From Zingiber officinale (lineage: Eukaryota; Streptophyta; Magnoliopsida; Zingiberales; Zingiberaceae), in contig NC_056002.1 of assembly GCF_018446385.1 (NCBI RefSeq), positions 8,380,894 to 8,444,893 of the forward strand: a DNA stretch of 64,000 nucleotides. The letters run 5' to 3'. Made by a program: the position numbers and the translations under genes. Below are positions 23,760-36,259 of the stretch, one piece after another. Position 1 is the stretch's first letter. Each line of letters starts with the position of its first letter. Under the pieces are notes generated by a model that was not told where the DNA came from, did no database searches, and saw only the letters and a program-made list of their open reading frames with translations.

Positions 23760-24599
23760 TTGGACTTGTTCTTTGTTCTCCTCCGTATACCTTCGGCTAC
23801 TATTTGGCGCCGTTTCTCTCTTATTATTAGCTGCGTAATATTCTCACCATCTCTCTCCTCTCTGTCGTCCCTCGTAAGAGCTCCAGATCGCGACACAGAT
23901 CGCTGGAGAAGACGCAGGATCGGCTAATCGCCCGGACGGTTTGCCGATCCCCGTCTCCTCCGACGACTCCTTCCCCCCCTCGGCGGCCGTCGAGCCAGCT
24001 CAACCGAGGTGGCCTGGCACGTCGTCTGAGAATATTTTGGGGAGGAGAACGCTTAGGGTTTCTCACTCGCTCATTCTCCTTTCCTTGATGTAATGTTGCT
24101 AGCCCGCTCATTCTTTCGTGCTTCTTCAAATTACGGTTTTTGCCAAATTTGTTGGAGATTTACCTTAGCTAACGTTTTCAATAATTTTTCCTAAAGGATA
24201 TTCGTTGCCTGACATTTGTCCCTTGGGTACTATTGAGAGCCATTATGGGGGGATTTAGCAGCGATCATATAAGGCTCATTGATTGCTAGTTGAGTTTTTC
24301 ACATTTTGCAATTGATCCACCATTCCTTTTCGTCAGGGAATCTGGTATGCTTTTTATTAGCTTATTTTTAAATTTGTGATCTCTTCCATTCGGTTTGAAG
24401 AAAAATACGCTCTTTTTGTTCTTGCGTAGTTGATTCTGCAAGTTGTTCTTGCATAGTTGATTCTACAAGTTGCTGGGAACTGAAGCTTGGCTTCGTAATC
24501 TGCTGTAAGGATCCAATATTGTGCAAATCGCAATGCAGAATGTTGTATTGAAGTGTCGGCTATCATAGTGCCTGAGGATCTGGAAGGGTGCAGGGTAAG
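23760..24599 (+). promoter_or_regulatory. Probable promoter-proximal region and 5' leader of the S-acyltransferase gene
   Basis: CT-rich sequence at 23810-23880 and GC-rich sequence at 23880-24060 look like a plant 5' UTR, and several GT/AG pairs could remove a leader intron before the ATG at 24600. A 27-bp unit is duplicated in tandem at 24416-24442 and 24443-24469 (two mismatches). The transcription start and leader splicing are not resolved by eye. Confidence 0.4.
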
Positions 24600-27500
24600 A
24601 TGTATGGAAAGACACTTCCAAGGCATGTATCTGACTCTAATCGAAGAATCATTGAGACAAGCGGTCCATCAAAGAGGGTGTATCAAGTGTGGCAAGGAAG
24701 CAATGTAAGAAATTTTGGAGTTCTTTCTTAGCATATGAAATTTCTTCTGATCTAACCTAGAAGTTGTGGCATTAACATCAAGTCCCATTTGTGCATATTA
24801 GACGGCTCCTTTAGACCTTTAGTTTGTGCATTATTGAGTGTCTTTTTGTATGTCGTTTCATATTTAGTGAACCTTTTTTACACAGAACCTTTGAATACCA
24901 TAAATACTGCCTCATGCCTCGAGGTAAATCGCTTAGAGCTGCTACCTTTGTTGCTTAGTTTCAAACATGGTGGGTGGATGTGACATAAGAAGTCATAGCT
25001 TTCTCAGGACAGAGTCTTTATTAGATGCATTACAAAAATCTGTAGCAAAGTTTATAGGTTTTAAAGAAATTCTCTTGATGATACTACACGCATGCAATTC
25101 CTTTGATTTATAGCAAACAGTCAAATATTGTCTACTACGTTGTTTATTGTCTCAATTTCTCTAAGGCCCGCCCAGTTTTTGTTTTTCCCCTCACAAGCAA
25201 ATGCTACCTTATGATCCATCACTGCCGGTCTTTGTCTTAGTTGACTATAGTGATTTTCCATGCTTGTTCAACCACTTGTATTGTTCTTGTTTGTAGCAAT
25301 ATGTTTAACATATTTGTTAGAGGAAAATATTCAATCTGAATTCTCAGGATAAGCTGAAACCTCAGCCACTCTGAATTAATTATGTAACTATACAGTGGTT
25401 AAGGATCCTTGAGATGACAAGGTTTGCATTTACCAAGGTCTAGTTGCTATTGGTCAAATAATAACCAGAACAGTCAATATGTTTGATGAAGATCAACAAG
25501 CCGTTGAGGAACAGTTCTTGTTATTGAATTATGTTAGGAAAAAAAAAAAGGTCTATAAAGAGTATGCCACAATATGCATAGGACATAACTTTACTCCCTA
25601 AAGAGGAACACTGAGTTATCTTTCTTCAGTGTCGAAGATTTACAGATCTCCAATTATAAATAACAAATTATTTTATAATGATTTTGATTTGCCCATAATG
25701 ATTCAATGACAATCAGGGCCTATCCTGTTGGAACTTGGAAGGATGAATGAATTGATGAACGGATGAATGAGTGGATCAGTGGATAGTTGGGAATTTCTTT
25801 GTTGGGATGGATGCATAGATGGAATTATGTGGGATCGAAGCGCATGTGATAGAGAGAGGGGAGGGGGAGGGTTGAATCACGTGGTTTTTAAAAACATAAC
25901 CTTTTTTTATTTTGAAAACGAATACATAGCGGAAATAAAATAGAAACCGAAAAAACAAGTGCACAATAACTCGGTCGGTTACTTGGTTCGGAACCTTCAA
26001 CAACTCCTACTCCAAGACCCAGGTCCCGTGGACCTATTGACGGGTAATCCACTAATGACCTCTTTCGGAACCGTCGGAAGAAGGAATCGAGTACAATAAA
26101 AACGAGGATAAGTATAACAACCTACACTTTCCTTTAAGTAGTAATTAAGTACAAAAACAAACTTTCGTTACCTAACACTTTCGAAGATAGTCAGATCGAG
26201 GTTGGTGTTGGACGGCTCCTAGTCAGGCACAGTAGCGTCATAGCAGAGCAGGAGGACGAAGTCGGATCAACTAGGATCTCAAATGATCGCATGTAGAAGT
26301 TGTATATTAAAGGTTGGCTGAAGCTCTCTTTTATTGAGCATTGGAGGTGCCTTCCATAGCACTGGAGGCGCCTTCAACCCCAAAGTTTATCCCTACAAGT
26401 TCGACTTCTTATCGTCGGCAAAGCCTTCTGCCTTATTCGACCGAAGACACCTTCAAGGCTCTCCAAGGTGCCTTCCATTGCCCAACTCAAGGCGCCTTCA
26501 AATGTGTTGGGCCTCCACACCCTCCTGCGCGGAGTCTTCCAGCAGGCCTATGAGGCGCCTCCACTCGCACAGGAGGCGCCTTGGGTACTGTTCACCCAAG
26601 ACTGAATTTGCTTCCTTAGCCCTGTAAAATATGTTAGTCCAACAAAACAAAGTATACCTTGTAAAATGAAGTTAGCACAATAATAAAATAATAGTATTAA
26701 TTAGATCTTGTCTATTCGAGGCCAGGATCTAGTTAGGGTCTCAATTTAGGTTTTCAAAATGGACCTAAATCGGACCTATGCCTAAAGTTCCAAATTGGGA
26801 CTTGTCCTCACGAACGCTCGCCTCCAGTGATTTACCTTACTTATCACGTAGAATCGTTTGACTCCCTCATGGTCCACCAGGTCTTTCCGTTAATTGTCAG
26901 GTCCGCAGACCCAATTAGACTTTAGCCAGCTATTAGATCCCGAGGGCTCAGCCGGATTTTTTCGCCAGATATCGAATCACTCCTTGACCTATTTGAACTT
27001 CTACACCAGCTATTAGGTGCTCTAGACCTAGCTAGATTTCAGCCTAGTGTCAGACCAGTCAAGTCTTGCACACTTGGTAGAAAAGTTAGTTCACACAACA
27101 CTTCTAATTTTAACTTATTTATCATTCATCAAAACTCAAGTTTGATCATTGGTGCCAACTACACCAACAAATTATACATCCCTTAAGTCATTTGCGTAGT
27201 TCAGTTGGAATGGAATGATAATTTGAAGGATGGATAACTAAATTTGAATAAAAGACATTAATACCCTCCTCAAAATTCCTGTCCTCTCTTCACAAACTCC
27301 AGCATGATCACGAGACGGGTGTGTGTGGCCAAAAATTATTATTTTTTATTCATTCAACACACTCTTTTTTAAAAAAATAATTTTTAGATGTTTGAATTTA
27401 AAGATTGTGTCCTTTTGTTTTGTTTGTCACCGTGCCTACCTCTTTTAAAGAAGAAACTGCACTGCCTACTTGAACACCAACAGCATTTATGAGTCTTCTC

Positions 27501-29494
27501 TACAAATTGCATTCAGATTAGTCTACTCCTTGAAATCTTTCTTTTTCACTTCTCAAAGTCTAAAGGATCTACGATAGATAGTAAAGGCATCACCTGCTTT
27601 ATCCATGGGGTAACATACCAGAAACAAAATAACTTATTTACATTTTCTTTCCTACTTTTCCTTGTTTCTTTATCTGTGTTTATTGGTACAAATTGGATCG
27701 AGTTCACAAAATTGATATTTCAATTTTAATATTTCATCCTCTTGCATATCATAGTTTGTATCTGTATTTTTCTCATTAAATATATGATAATCCACATTGG
27801 TTGCCTAGAATTAGATGGTGTGTTCCAATAGCACGTGCAAAATTTTCTTTCGATTTTATGCCTATATCTATTCTTTTGATTTTATGCCTAGGTCTACTTT
27901 TCATTAGAAAATAGCATTCTCTTCAATATGCAAATTCTGCAATATTTAATACACTCTTATTATGCTTGGACTATCAAATTTGGTTTCATTAGTTAATCTC
28001 CCAACTCTTGATGTTCTAAGAGATATTAGCTTTCTTACATTATACAGAAGTTTTTTTGGGGAGGGAGGCTTATATTTGGTCCAGATGCAAGGTCTCTGGT
28101 GCTCACAATAAATCTTATTGCAGTTCCTGTTATCCTCTTTGCTATATTCGTCTCTCAGAAGCTGGTCCATGAGTTCCAGCATCAGTTTGGGAATCTTATT
28201 ATAGCTATTGCTATTATGTTTGCTGCTTATGTAAGTCCCATATCACGTTAAATTTCATAATTATATACTTCAGTATCTCCATACAATCATATGCATGTTA
28301 ACATATTGAGTGAACTATTGGTTGCAAAATCCTGAAAGTAACTATGCAGTGGAATCTGGCTTATTGTGGTAAAGTTTACAGAGTTTGGAGATTCATAATT
28401 CAATCATAAAAGCTACGCAAAATAACTATGAATTCGGAATTTCTGAAGTGTCAGGAGATTGATTATGTTTGGATGATGCCAACTCAGAAGCCTCACAAGC
28501 TTTATACTCCTAATCACCTGGTTAACGAGAGGGATTTAATGAAAACATGGTAATTCCAATATTGTAACAATATTAAGTTATTGTTAAATTTCATAGAACA
28601 TGGACCAACCGAGGAGGAAGGCAGGACTCCACTGTAAAATCAATAATTTAAGAGCCTAGTTAAACACTGTGTATTGACTACATAACACTATAAAGATTGT
28701 ACTTTTCTTCTGGAAATGAATTTCTTTGTTTCTAGAATACTACTAGTTCTTTAGCCAGTATCATTGCTAAGTAAATTAATCCATGTATATCTTGATTATT
28801 ACATATCACAGTTGCAGTCTGCTTCAGTCTGTTGAAGATAGAAACTTCAACTGCTTGGTCAATCAATATTATGAGAGCAGTGACCTGTGCTTATTAACAA
28901 TAAGTGTCGACATGTTTAGAAGGAAAAATCCATATAAGAAAATTGATTTATCTTTTATGTGTGCTAGATCATCCGCCTTTGTAATTATTCTCATGGAAGA
29001 TTGTCTGAAATTGTTTGCTTTTTGGTACATGCAGAATATTACTCTTCTCCTTCTTACCTCTGGCAGAGATCCAGGAATTGTTCCACGTAACGCCAATCCA
29101 CCTGAACCAACAGATATTGTCTCACCTGGTACATCTACAGAGTGGTCCGGAAGCCATGGTGCTCCAGCTTTACCGCAAACTAAAGATGTATTTGTAAATG
29201 GCACTTTTGTGAAGGTCAAGTATTGCAACACATGCATGCTTTATCGCCCCCCTCGTTGCTCTCACTGCTCAATCTGCAACAATTGTGTGGAGCGCTTTGA
29301 TCATCATTGTCCCTGGGTTGGGCAGTGTATTGGAAGAGTAAGATTGTTTTCCTAAATTTGTCATCTTTATTTATTGCCCCTTCTTTTGCCTTTTTTTCCA
29401 AGTTACGAGTAAGTTCTTGAAAACTAGATATTCGTATACAAGCATGAAAGTTTATTATTCCTTAGCTATGACCTTGTAATGTTGACGTATCTAA

Positions 29495-29569
<75 letters not shown>

Positions 29570-31165
29570 AAGTCCATATTTTTTAAGACATGAAGGGGAG
29601 CTTTGGCACAATGGTCAAGTTGTTGCTGTGGCCTTGTGATCACGGGTTTGAGTTATGGAAACAACCTTTTGCAATGTAAGGTAAGACTACATACAATAAA
29701 CTCAATATGGTCTGACCCTTTTCCGGGGCGCCGCATTGGAGGAAGCTTTGTGCACCGGACTGCCCTTTATAATAGGATGAAGAATAGAGATAGTGGATGC
29801 GGTAGGTATCTACAATTACGAATTTATACTGGATGCTAAGAAAAAGAACTCTGTAGTTATTTTGTATAACCTAGATATGACAACATCTCAATCTAGTATT
29901 TGAATTACCACTATTCAGAGTTTGGGCCTTGTAACACATGAATAGGGTAAGCCCTCTTATGGTTCGTATTGGGACAGTCTTCATGGTCTACAGCTACCAG
30001 GTTGACAATGACATGGAGCCCCATTCTTGATATTAGTTTTGATCCAAGTCTAATGGCACATAAGATCTTATTGTGAAGTCCATACCCTGTTCTCTCCTTA
30101 GAATTTAGCTTCTGCATATCCATTTTGTTTAATTGTTACTGACTGATTGCATTTCTCTGAGCCGTAGTAGTTTTCTTCTTCAAGTTTGACAATTTAAATA
30201 ACCATGGTTGGGAGTTGAAAGTATATTATAAGAAGGTTCCTTCAGAAATTTCTGCATATCTTATGCCCAAGCTTCATACCTTTTGCTTATAACTATGATT
30301 CTTGATTACCTTATAATCTAATTTTTCAAAGTTAAAAAAGAAAGAATTGATTAAGAAATACAGACCATTTCCTCCATCTTTGCCACTTATTCTTACTTTT
30401 GTTCTAGCAGAGGAACTACCGTTTGTTCTTTATGTTTGTGTCCTCGACGACCCTTCTCTGCCTGTATGTCTTTGCCTTCTGTTGGGTTAATCTTAAAAAG
30501 ATTATGGATGTGCACGAATGCAATCTTTGGGCAGCTGTTGCAAAATCACCTGTTTCTGGAATTCTCATCATTTACACATTTATAGCAGCTTGGTTTGTTG
30601 GCGGTTTGACATCCTTCCATATTTACTTAATCTGCACCAATCAGGTTTGTACCTCCCGCTGAAGCCGTATGTTACTATATCGTTTTGCATGCTCCAGTTT
30701 TGCAGCATGATATCTTTTCTGTCTTTTCTGTAGACAACCTATGAGAATTTTAGATATCGATACGACAGCAAAATGAATCCATATAACCGTGGGTGCTTCC
30801 AAAATGTCAAGGAGGTTCTCTTATCTGAAGTTCCCAAGTCCATGAATAATTTCAGAGCAAAGGTGAAAGAGGATTCGACTAGATTCGCCTCATCGCATTC
30901 TATGGGGCGAGCCATCAGTCCAGATGTACCAAAGACAAGCTATGATCTCGAGGTTGGTGCAAAAAGACATACTGTGGTCGCAGAGGAACTTGAAGACATA
31001 CAAAGCCAGTTTGAGTGTGGAGCATCAGCAAGATGTGATCTCCAACCGCCACACCCAAGCTGGACAGATGACAAAGACCACTGGGAGATAACAAATGACA
31101 TAGAGGCACTGGAGGCTGAATTTAGAATGGAAAATACCTATGGACACAGAGGAAATATTCATTGA
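24600..31165 (+). CDS. DHHC-type protein S-acyltransferase (palmitoyltransferase), plant PAT5/6/7-like
   Basis: Five exons: 24600-24704, 28048-28230, 29035-29337, 30411-30644 and 30734-31165, all in phase with GT/AG borders, joining to 418 aa. The protein moves palmitate from acyl-CoA to cysteines of membrane-associated proteins through an acyl-enzyme intermediate. Four membrane segments are visible: about 49-72, 84-104, 203-223 and 247-271. Between the second and third, on the cytosolic side, lies the cysteine-rich domain ([17 protein letters not shown] through NYR) with the catalytic DHHC at 185-188. TTYE at 276-279 is the family TTxE motif. The N-terminal [10 protein letters not shown] and [11 protein letters not shown] match plant PAT5-7 proteins of similar length. 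The C-terminal tail of about 140 residues is polar. Intron 1 (3.3 kb) contains a solo LTR, and intron 3 contains a (TA)n tract and an Au SINE. The start is the first ATG before the conserved VYQVW motif. Confidence 0.92.
25828..27169 (-). mobile_element. Solo LTR (1342 bp) in intron 1 of the S-acyltransferase gene
   Basis: Flanked by AATTA at 25823-25827 and 27170-27174. Read on the minus strand it starts TGTTGGTGTAGTTGGCACC and ends with CA at 25828. No primer-binding site or coding interior is present, so this is a solo LTR, probably Copia from the TGTTGG start. A cluster of GGCGCC-centred motifs at about 26345-26585 lies upstream (in LTR orientation) of a TATA-like AATAAAAGAG at about 26325-26335. 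It is in antisense orientation to the host gene, which may limit its effect on splicing and polyadenylation. Confidence 0.75.
29498..29567. repeat. (TA)n microsatellite, about 35 dinucleotides
   Basis: An uninterrupted AT/TA run in intron 3 of the S-acyltransferase gene, just upstream of the Au SINE. Its length is likely to vary between individuals and to be prone to assembly error. Confidence 0.97.
29595..29768 (+). mobile_element. Au-type SINE (tRNA-derived) in intron 3
   Basis: Matches the plant Au SINE from its GGGGAGCTTTGGCACAATGG start (box A region) through GATCACGGGTTTGAG (box B region) to the AGCTTTGTGCACCGGACTGCCCTTT-type end, about 174 bp. The central CAATGTAAGGTAAGACTACATACAAT segment is also characteristic; the key parts are at 29672-29700. 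Point differences from the usual consensus suggest an old copy. No obvious flanking duplication, and the end next to the (TA)n tract may have been eroded. Confidence 0.85.
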
Positions 31166-32035
31166 AAATGTTGGGATCAGAATGGTAGTTGCTAATTCCG
31201 CTAACTGGTGCATCCCCTTGTAGGTTAACAAGGCAGTAAAAAGAACTTTCGTGTCATTAAAACTGAAAAGCAGATGCCTCTCTCTCTCTCTCTCTCTCCC
31301 CCCGCCATTTTTTTTTTATTTTACATTTTGAACAAATTTGTATAAGGAGATCGATGTGCCATAATATTTGACTTGTATACATGAAGTTGAGATTTGGAGA
31401 TGTTTGTAAATGTTTGCGTTCATTGTGTTGGTAATTCATTGCTCCCCTTGGGAAATTTTATGGCTTGTCTGCGGTATTAATATGCACCTTAAGTTGCTTC
31501 GATAAAAATGATCTTTCAAAGGATTCAACTTGTTTGTAGATTTCTTTCTCTTTCTTCTTTCTTTGTTAACTGTAGGTTTATATACTAATACTTTGTCAAA
31601 CAACTACTTTGTTGACTGTAGCTTATTATCTAAAAATTAAATTTTTAACTACTTTGAACTTCTTTCTTGACACGATCGAAGAGATATTCATTTTTTCTAA
31701 AAAGTAATTTTGATTAAAAAATTGTCTTATAAACTATTTACAAATTAACTTTCAAATTTTGTGCTAATTTTATTTTAATTCTAATGGCAAATATGAAAAT
31801 CAATTCATATTGTTTAGAGTTTGACTTTCACTTGGGGCCACGCCATTGCCACGTGGAGAGACGAATGTAGGACCACTTTCCACCCGTTCATCTGGGCCGT
31901 CAGTTTCTCCACCCTACTTCCGCGCTCTCATTGTCCAACCCGCACCCCTCCGCTCTCCACTCTCCACTCTCCACTCTCCCTCTTCTTAACGGTTTGTTAG
32001 AGTTCCTGCGATCCGCTCCTTCGGCTAAGCGCAAG
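31166..32035 (+). promoter_or_regulatory. Intergenic region: acyltransferase 3' UTR and calnexin promoter
   Basis: The 3' UTR includes a (CT)n run at about 31274-31297. Before calnexin, a G-box-containing GCCACGTGG lies at 31848-31856, about 190 bp upstream of the ATG, next to CCATTG. Plant calnexins are induced by the unfolded-protein response through bZIP17/28/60, which bind ACGT-core elements; this site is a candidate, though it is not an exact ERSE. A CT-rich repeated leader (CTCTCCACT units, 31953-31979) precedes the start. Confidence 0.4.
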
Positions 32036-34406
32036 ATGGCCAACCCCTTCCTCCTCTTCTTGCCGATCGCGTCTTGTTTTCTACAGATTTGGGCGTCGGA
32101 TGTGGTAGGCTCGTTGTATTTATAACCCTAATCTGCTAAATATGTTTTTTTTAGCCTTAACTAATTGTTTATGGCTTCTGATTCAGCTGTTCTACGAGTC
32201 GTTTGATGAACCTTTTGATGGTCGGTGGATCGTCTCAAGGAAGGGGGACTATGGAGGTACCTAATTTATCATCAGATCGTCGTTCGAATGTGTATCTGTG
32301 ATGTTTATTGGTAAATCGCTAAGGTTTCAAAGTTTCCAATCGGTTGCTATGCTTTATGTTGTCCTGTGCAACAACCTGTTTTGTTTTGTGATCGAGGCAT
32401 GATTTGTTGCATTTGTTTCTTGATATCTTTGATTAGAACGAGTGAATGAACCAGTAAAAGCTCGAAAATGAGGTTTTTGGTTAAAAATTTCACTATTCTT
32501 TGCATTATTTTACAGTGTTTTTTATTTTTCGGTTCTCCATCTCCTGGTTCATTAGTTTCATGAATTCCGGGAAAAAATGTTTTTTTTCCATATAACTATA
32601 AATATTGATTGTTTGGTCATCTATTGAATTGTTCTCAAAAGTATTCTTTCTCAACTGCATGCATCCTGCTTAACTTCTTTGCTTCCTCATATTTTTCCCA
32701 ATTTTTTGCTTCCGTTACAATGGTAGGCACTCAACACTTTCTTAGTTGTAGATTTTGTATTTTGTTTGTGTTGATTAGGCTTATGGCAGCATTCAAAGAG
32801 TAATGGCCATCAAGACTATGGCCTTCTTGTGAGTGAAAAAGCTAAAAAGTATGCAATAGCTAAGGAACTTGATCAACCTACCAATCTCAACGATGGAACT
32901 ACAGTTTTGCAATTTGAGGTTCGACTACAGAATGGACTTGAATGCGGAGGGGCATATCTCAAATATCTCCGTCCTCAAGCCCCTGGATGGACACCAAAGG
33001 GTTTTGACAACCAGTCTCCTTATACTATCATGTTTGGACCTGATAAATGTGGGTCAACAAACAAAGTGCATTTTATCTTTCAACATAGAAACCCCAAAAC
33101 TGGCAAGTTTGTTGAACATCATTTGAAATACCCTCCGGCTGCCCCCTCTGATAAACTCTCTCATGTCTACACTGCTATTTTGAGACCTGACAATGAGCTT
33201 AAGATTTTCATCGATGGGGAAGAAAAGAAGAGTGCAAATTTCTTATTGACAGATGATTTTGAACCAGCATTTTTTCCTCCCAAGATAATACCTGACCCTG
33301 ATGATAAAAAACCTGAGGATTGGGATGAGAGGAGCAAGATTCCTGACCCTCATGCAGTAAAGCCGCAGGATTGGGATGAAGATGCACCAATGGAGATCGA
33401 AGATGAGACAGCAGTCAAGCCCGGCGGATGGTTGGATGATGAGCCTGAAGAGATTGATGATCCTGGATCCGTAAAACCAGAGGATTGGGATGATGAAGAG
33501 GATGGAGTATGGGAGCCACCAAAAATGGACAACCCAAAGTGTTACGAAGTTCCTGGCTGTGGAGAGTGGAAGAGGCCCATGAAGAGTAACCCAGCATACA
33601 AGGGGAAATGGCATGCCCCTTTAATTGACAACCAAAACTACAAGGGTACCTGGAAGCCCCGAGAAATCAATAACCCTGAATTCTTTGAGCTCGACAAACC
33701 AAATTTTGAGCCAATTGCTGCTATCGGTATTGAGATTTGGACCATGCAAGATGGTATTATATTTGACAATATTTTGATAGCTAGTGATGAGAAGGTTGCT
33801 GAGGAATATAGGATCAAAACTTGGAAGCCTAAGTACGACGTTGAGAAAGAAAAATTGAAAGCTGAGGAAGCTGCCTCTGGGTTTAAGGCTACGACCTTAA
33901 GATTTCAGAAGCAAGTATTTGCTGTTCTTTACAAGATAGCAGACATTCCTTTCTTGGAGGCTTACAAGATTAAAATAATTGTAAGCAGCATCTTCTTCTC
34001 TTTTCTTTGTGTAGGTTTCTTCTTCTTTCATTGCTTTTAAAAGCCTGTACTGAATTTTGGCTGCTTGTTCAGGAGATCATTGAGAAGGCAGAGAAGCAAG
34101 CACACATCACAGTAGGAATCCTTTTAGCCGTAGCGTTTGTATCTGTTAGTGTTTTATTCAGGTCTATTTTTGGAGCAAAGAAGCCCAAGGTGAGTTTTTG
34201 GCTTTCATTTAAAGAATTGACCATGTCTACATTCTCTGCAATTTAACTCGAATTGAACCTTGTGAACTTTTAATCAGGTAAGCGCTGCATCCAAAAATGC
34301 CAAAGTAGACAAAACTGACGTTGGAGGACGCAGTGAACCCAAAGATGAAAAGGATAAAGAAAATGAATCAGGCCCGCGCCAAAGGAAGTCTAGGAGGGAG
34401 ACATAG
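32036..34406 (+). CDS. CNX1: Calnexin (ER membrane lectin chaperone)
   Basis: Five exons: 32036-32104, 32187-32256, 32779-33980, 34073-34189 and 34278-34406, in phase, joining to 528 aa, normal for plant calnexin. It binds monoglucosylated N-glycans on new glycoproteins in the ER lumen and retains them until folded. The N-terminus is a signal peptide (about 1-21). The lectin domain carries [10 protein letters not shown] and IMFGPDKCG, the calreticulin-family signatures. The P-domain (about 216-350) has four type-1 repeats ([28 protein letters not shown] and variants) and four type-2 repeats ([30 protein letters not shown] and variants). A membrane helix at about 458-479 is followed by a charged cytosolic tail ending in RRET, with basic residues typical of ER retention. 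The single large exon 3 holds most of the lumenal part. The symbol follows the plant family; which paralogue is unknown. Confidence 0.95.
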
Positions 34407-36259
34407 TGCATGTCTATTTTCCTTTTCAATAGACATGTTAATTTTGTTTTGAGTCGTAGATGTATTCCTTTAAATTTTATGACCACTGAGGAGTGAGGAA
34501 GAAATTATTCCTTCAAGCGCTTTGTTTCACCATTTTTTTTTTCTCGTTAAATAAGTGTTTTGCTTCTCATTGTTCTAAATTTTGGAAGGTCATGCACTTT
34601 GTAATAACTCTTATGAGATTCTTTAATTCTTTTATTATAGTTTTCCTTGAGTGGAGATTGTGTCAAATTATTTTAAAATTATATACATATATATATATAT
34701 TCAAAAATCTTTAGTAATGTTTAATTTTGGCTAGTAAGAGTAATTTTGTTTTATCATTTATAAATATGTCAATATGATTTCAATTATAGTACAGTAAGCA
34801 TTCAATGTTTACGGCTAGAGCATGAAAAAAACACAATGAATTCAATTTGATTTTTTTGATCAAGTCAAGTCCACCTTTAAGATTTTTCTTAAATTTAATA
34901 TAACTTTCTATTTTTATTTAATTTAGCATGATATTAAATTTTAAGTTAAAATTTTATATTCATTAAAATGATGGTCAAATATCTACATGCTTATGGTCTA
35001 ATATTCTTACTCCTAGCATTTGTTTCTTCTTCCCGTAAAAAAAATGCAATTTGAATTCTTCCTTATCCGATTTTCTTCTCTCGAAGGTGCAACCGACAAT
35101 GGTTCATTTGTTAGTTCGTCTTTTTTATGAAGCTTCATCACATTCTTTCTTTGATTTGTTCTTGTATTTGCTTGGATCACGAATCTCGATTAATTTTCTA
35201 ATGCATAACAAGTTGATGCTGCTCTTGAAGTAGGCAACGTATATCTTAGTGTTTTTCTTGAACTTGAAGTCTCATGTTAATCTTCTTTTTAATATTAATA
35301 CAACAAGTTTTCATCCATGATTTGCAAAGGACTGCTTGGAGTCTCAAAATTGAGTACAAATGTTAGATTTATGATCAAGAGAGAAGCTACGATTGGAATG
35401 AAAAAGCTATTTCCATCCTCCCCTATAGAACCTAACTAATGTTTCCTCTTCCAACGAGCCATAAGCTGTTGTCGTTCGATTTGTTCCCTTCTGGATCTAG
35501 ATGGTAAAATTCACTGAAGCTAGTGGTGCATGATTTTAGTTTAGCAAATTGTATGACATTAGAACACGCCTACAAAAACATATAACCATGTCTAAAATCA
35601 TAAAACACATTAATCTTGTCACAAACTTTGAATGATTGTCTATGGTATTCTTTGCAGCTTTGTCTCGTTGATAGCAACAAGTGTGGGTGAAATGCAAACA
35701 AACAATTGTGGAAGTGGTTTTTAATAACAAATGATAACGACCGTGATTAGGGTGATTTGTTAGTTGGGTTTTCTTGTCCAATTTACTTATATTGACGGGT
35801 GAGGATGCACTGATTTAGTGGATATAAAAGCGTAATTATTAGAAAGAATTGACAGTGCGTTTTTATGGTAAATCTAAAGGGGGCATCTTTTGATTTTTGC
35901 TTCTGTTTTTTTCCCCTTACACGTTGAATTGAACATATCCTTCTTGACTTGTACATAAAATTTTAAATTTAGTTGACGCGATATGTTAGTTTGATGTTTG
36001 GTAAAACTTGGATCCGTGTTAGGTAAGATGTCAATAATGTCTATTTATGCCTCAATAATTTGAAAGTTTAGAGAGGTTAGTCAATAAAAGTTGCTCTATT
36101 AATTTCTTTGCAATATCATCAAATACGTTGTACGCACAGACAAACTGAATGAGCTAAGCCACGTTGCTCTCGTTGCACGATTTGACGGCTCTTATATCAA
36201 ATCATCTAGAATGGAATTGACAAAATTAAAATGAATTATTTTAGAATGGTTTTCTGGTT
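34407..36259. other. Intergenic region between calnexin and the Tat element
   Basis: Calnexin 3' UTR, then AT-rich sequence without recognisable gene or element. A short (TA)n-like stretch lies at about 34681-34700. The last 5 bp (36255-36259, TGGTT) are the target duplication of the Gypsy element that follows. Confidence 0.5.

Noticed and set aside
33208-33614. Antisense open stretches over the calnexin P-domain
   Set aside because: Created by the repeated proline/aspartate codons on the sense strand, with no independent evidence.
34407-36259. A small gene between calnexin and the Tat element (for example 35051-35233)
   Set aside because: AT-rich sequence with only chance frames, no splice continuity and no recognisable family.
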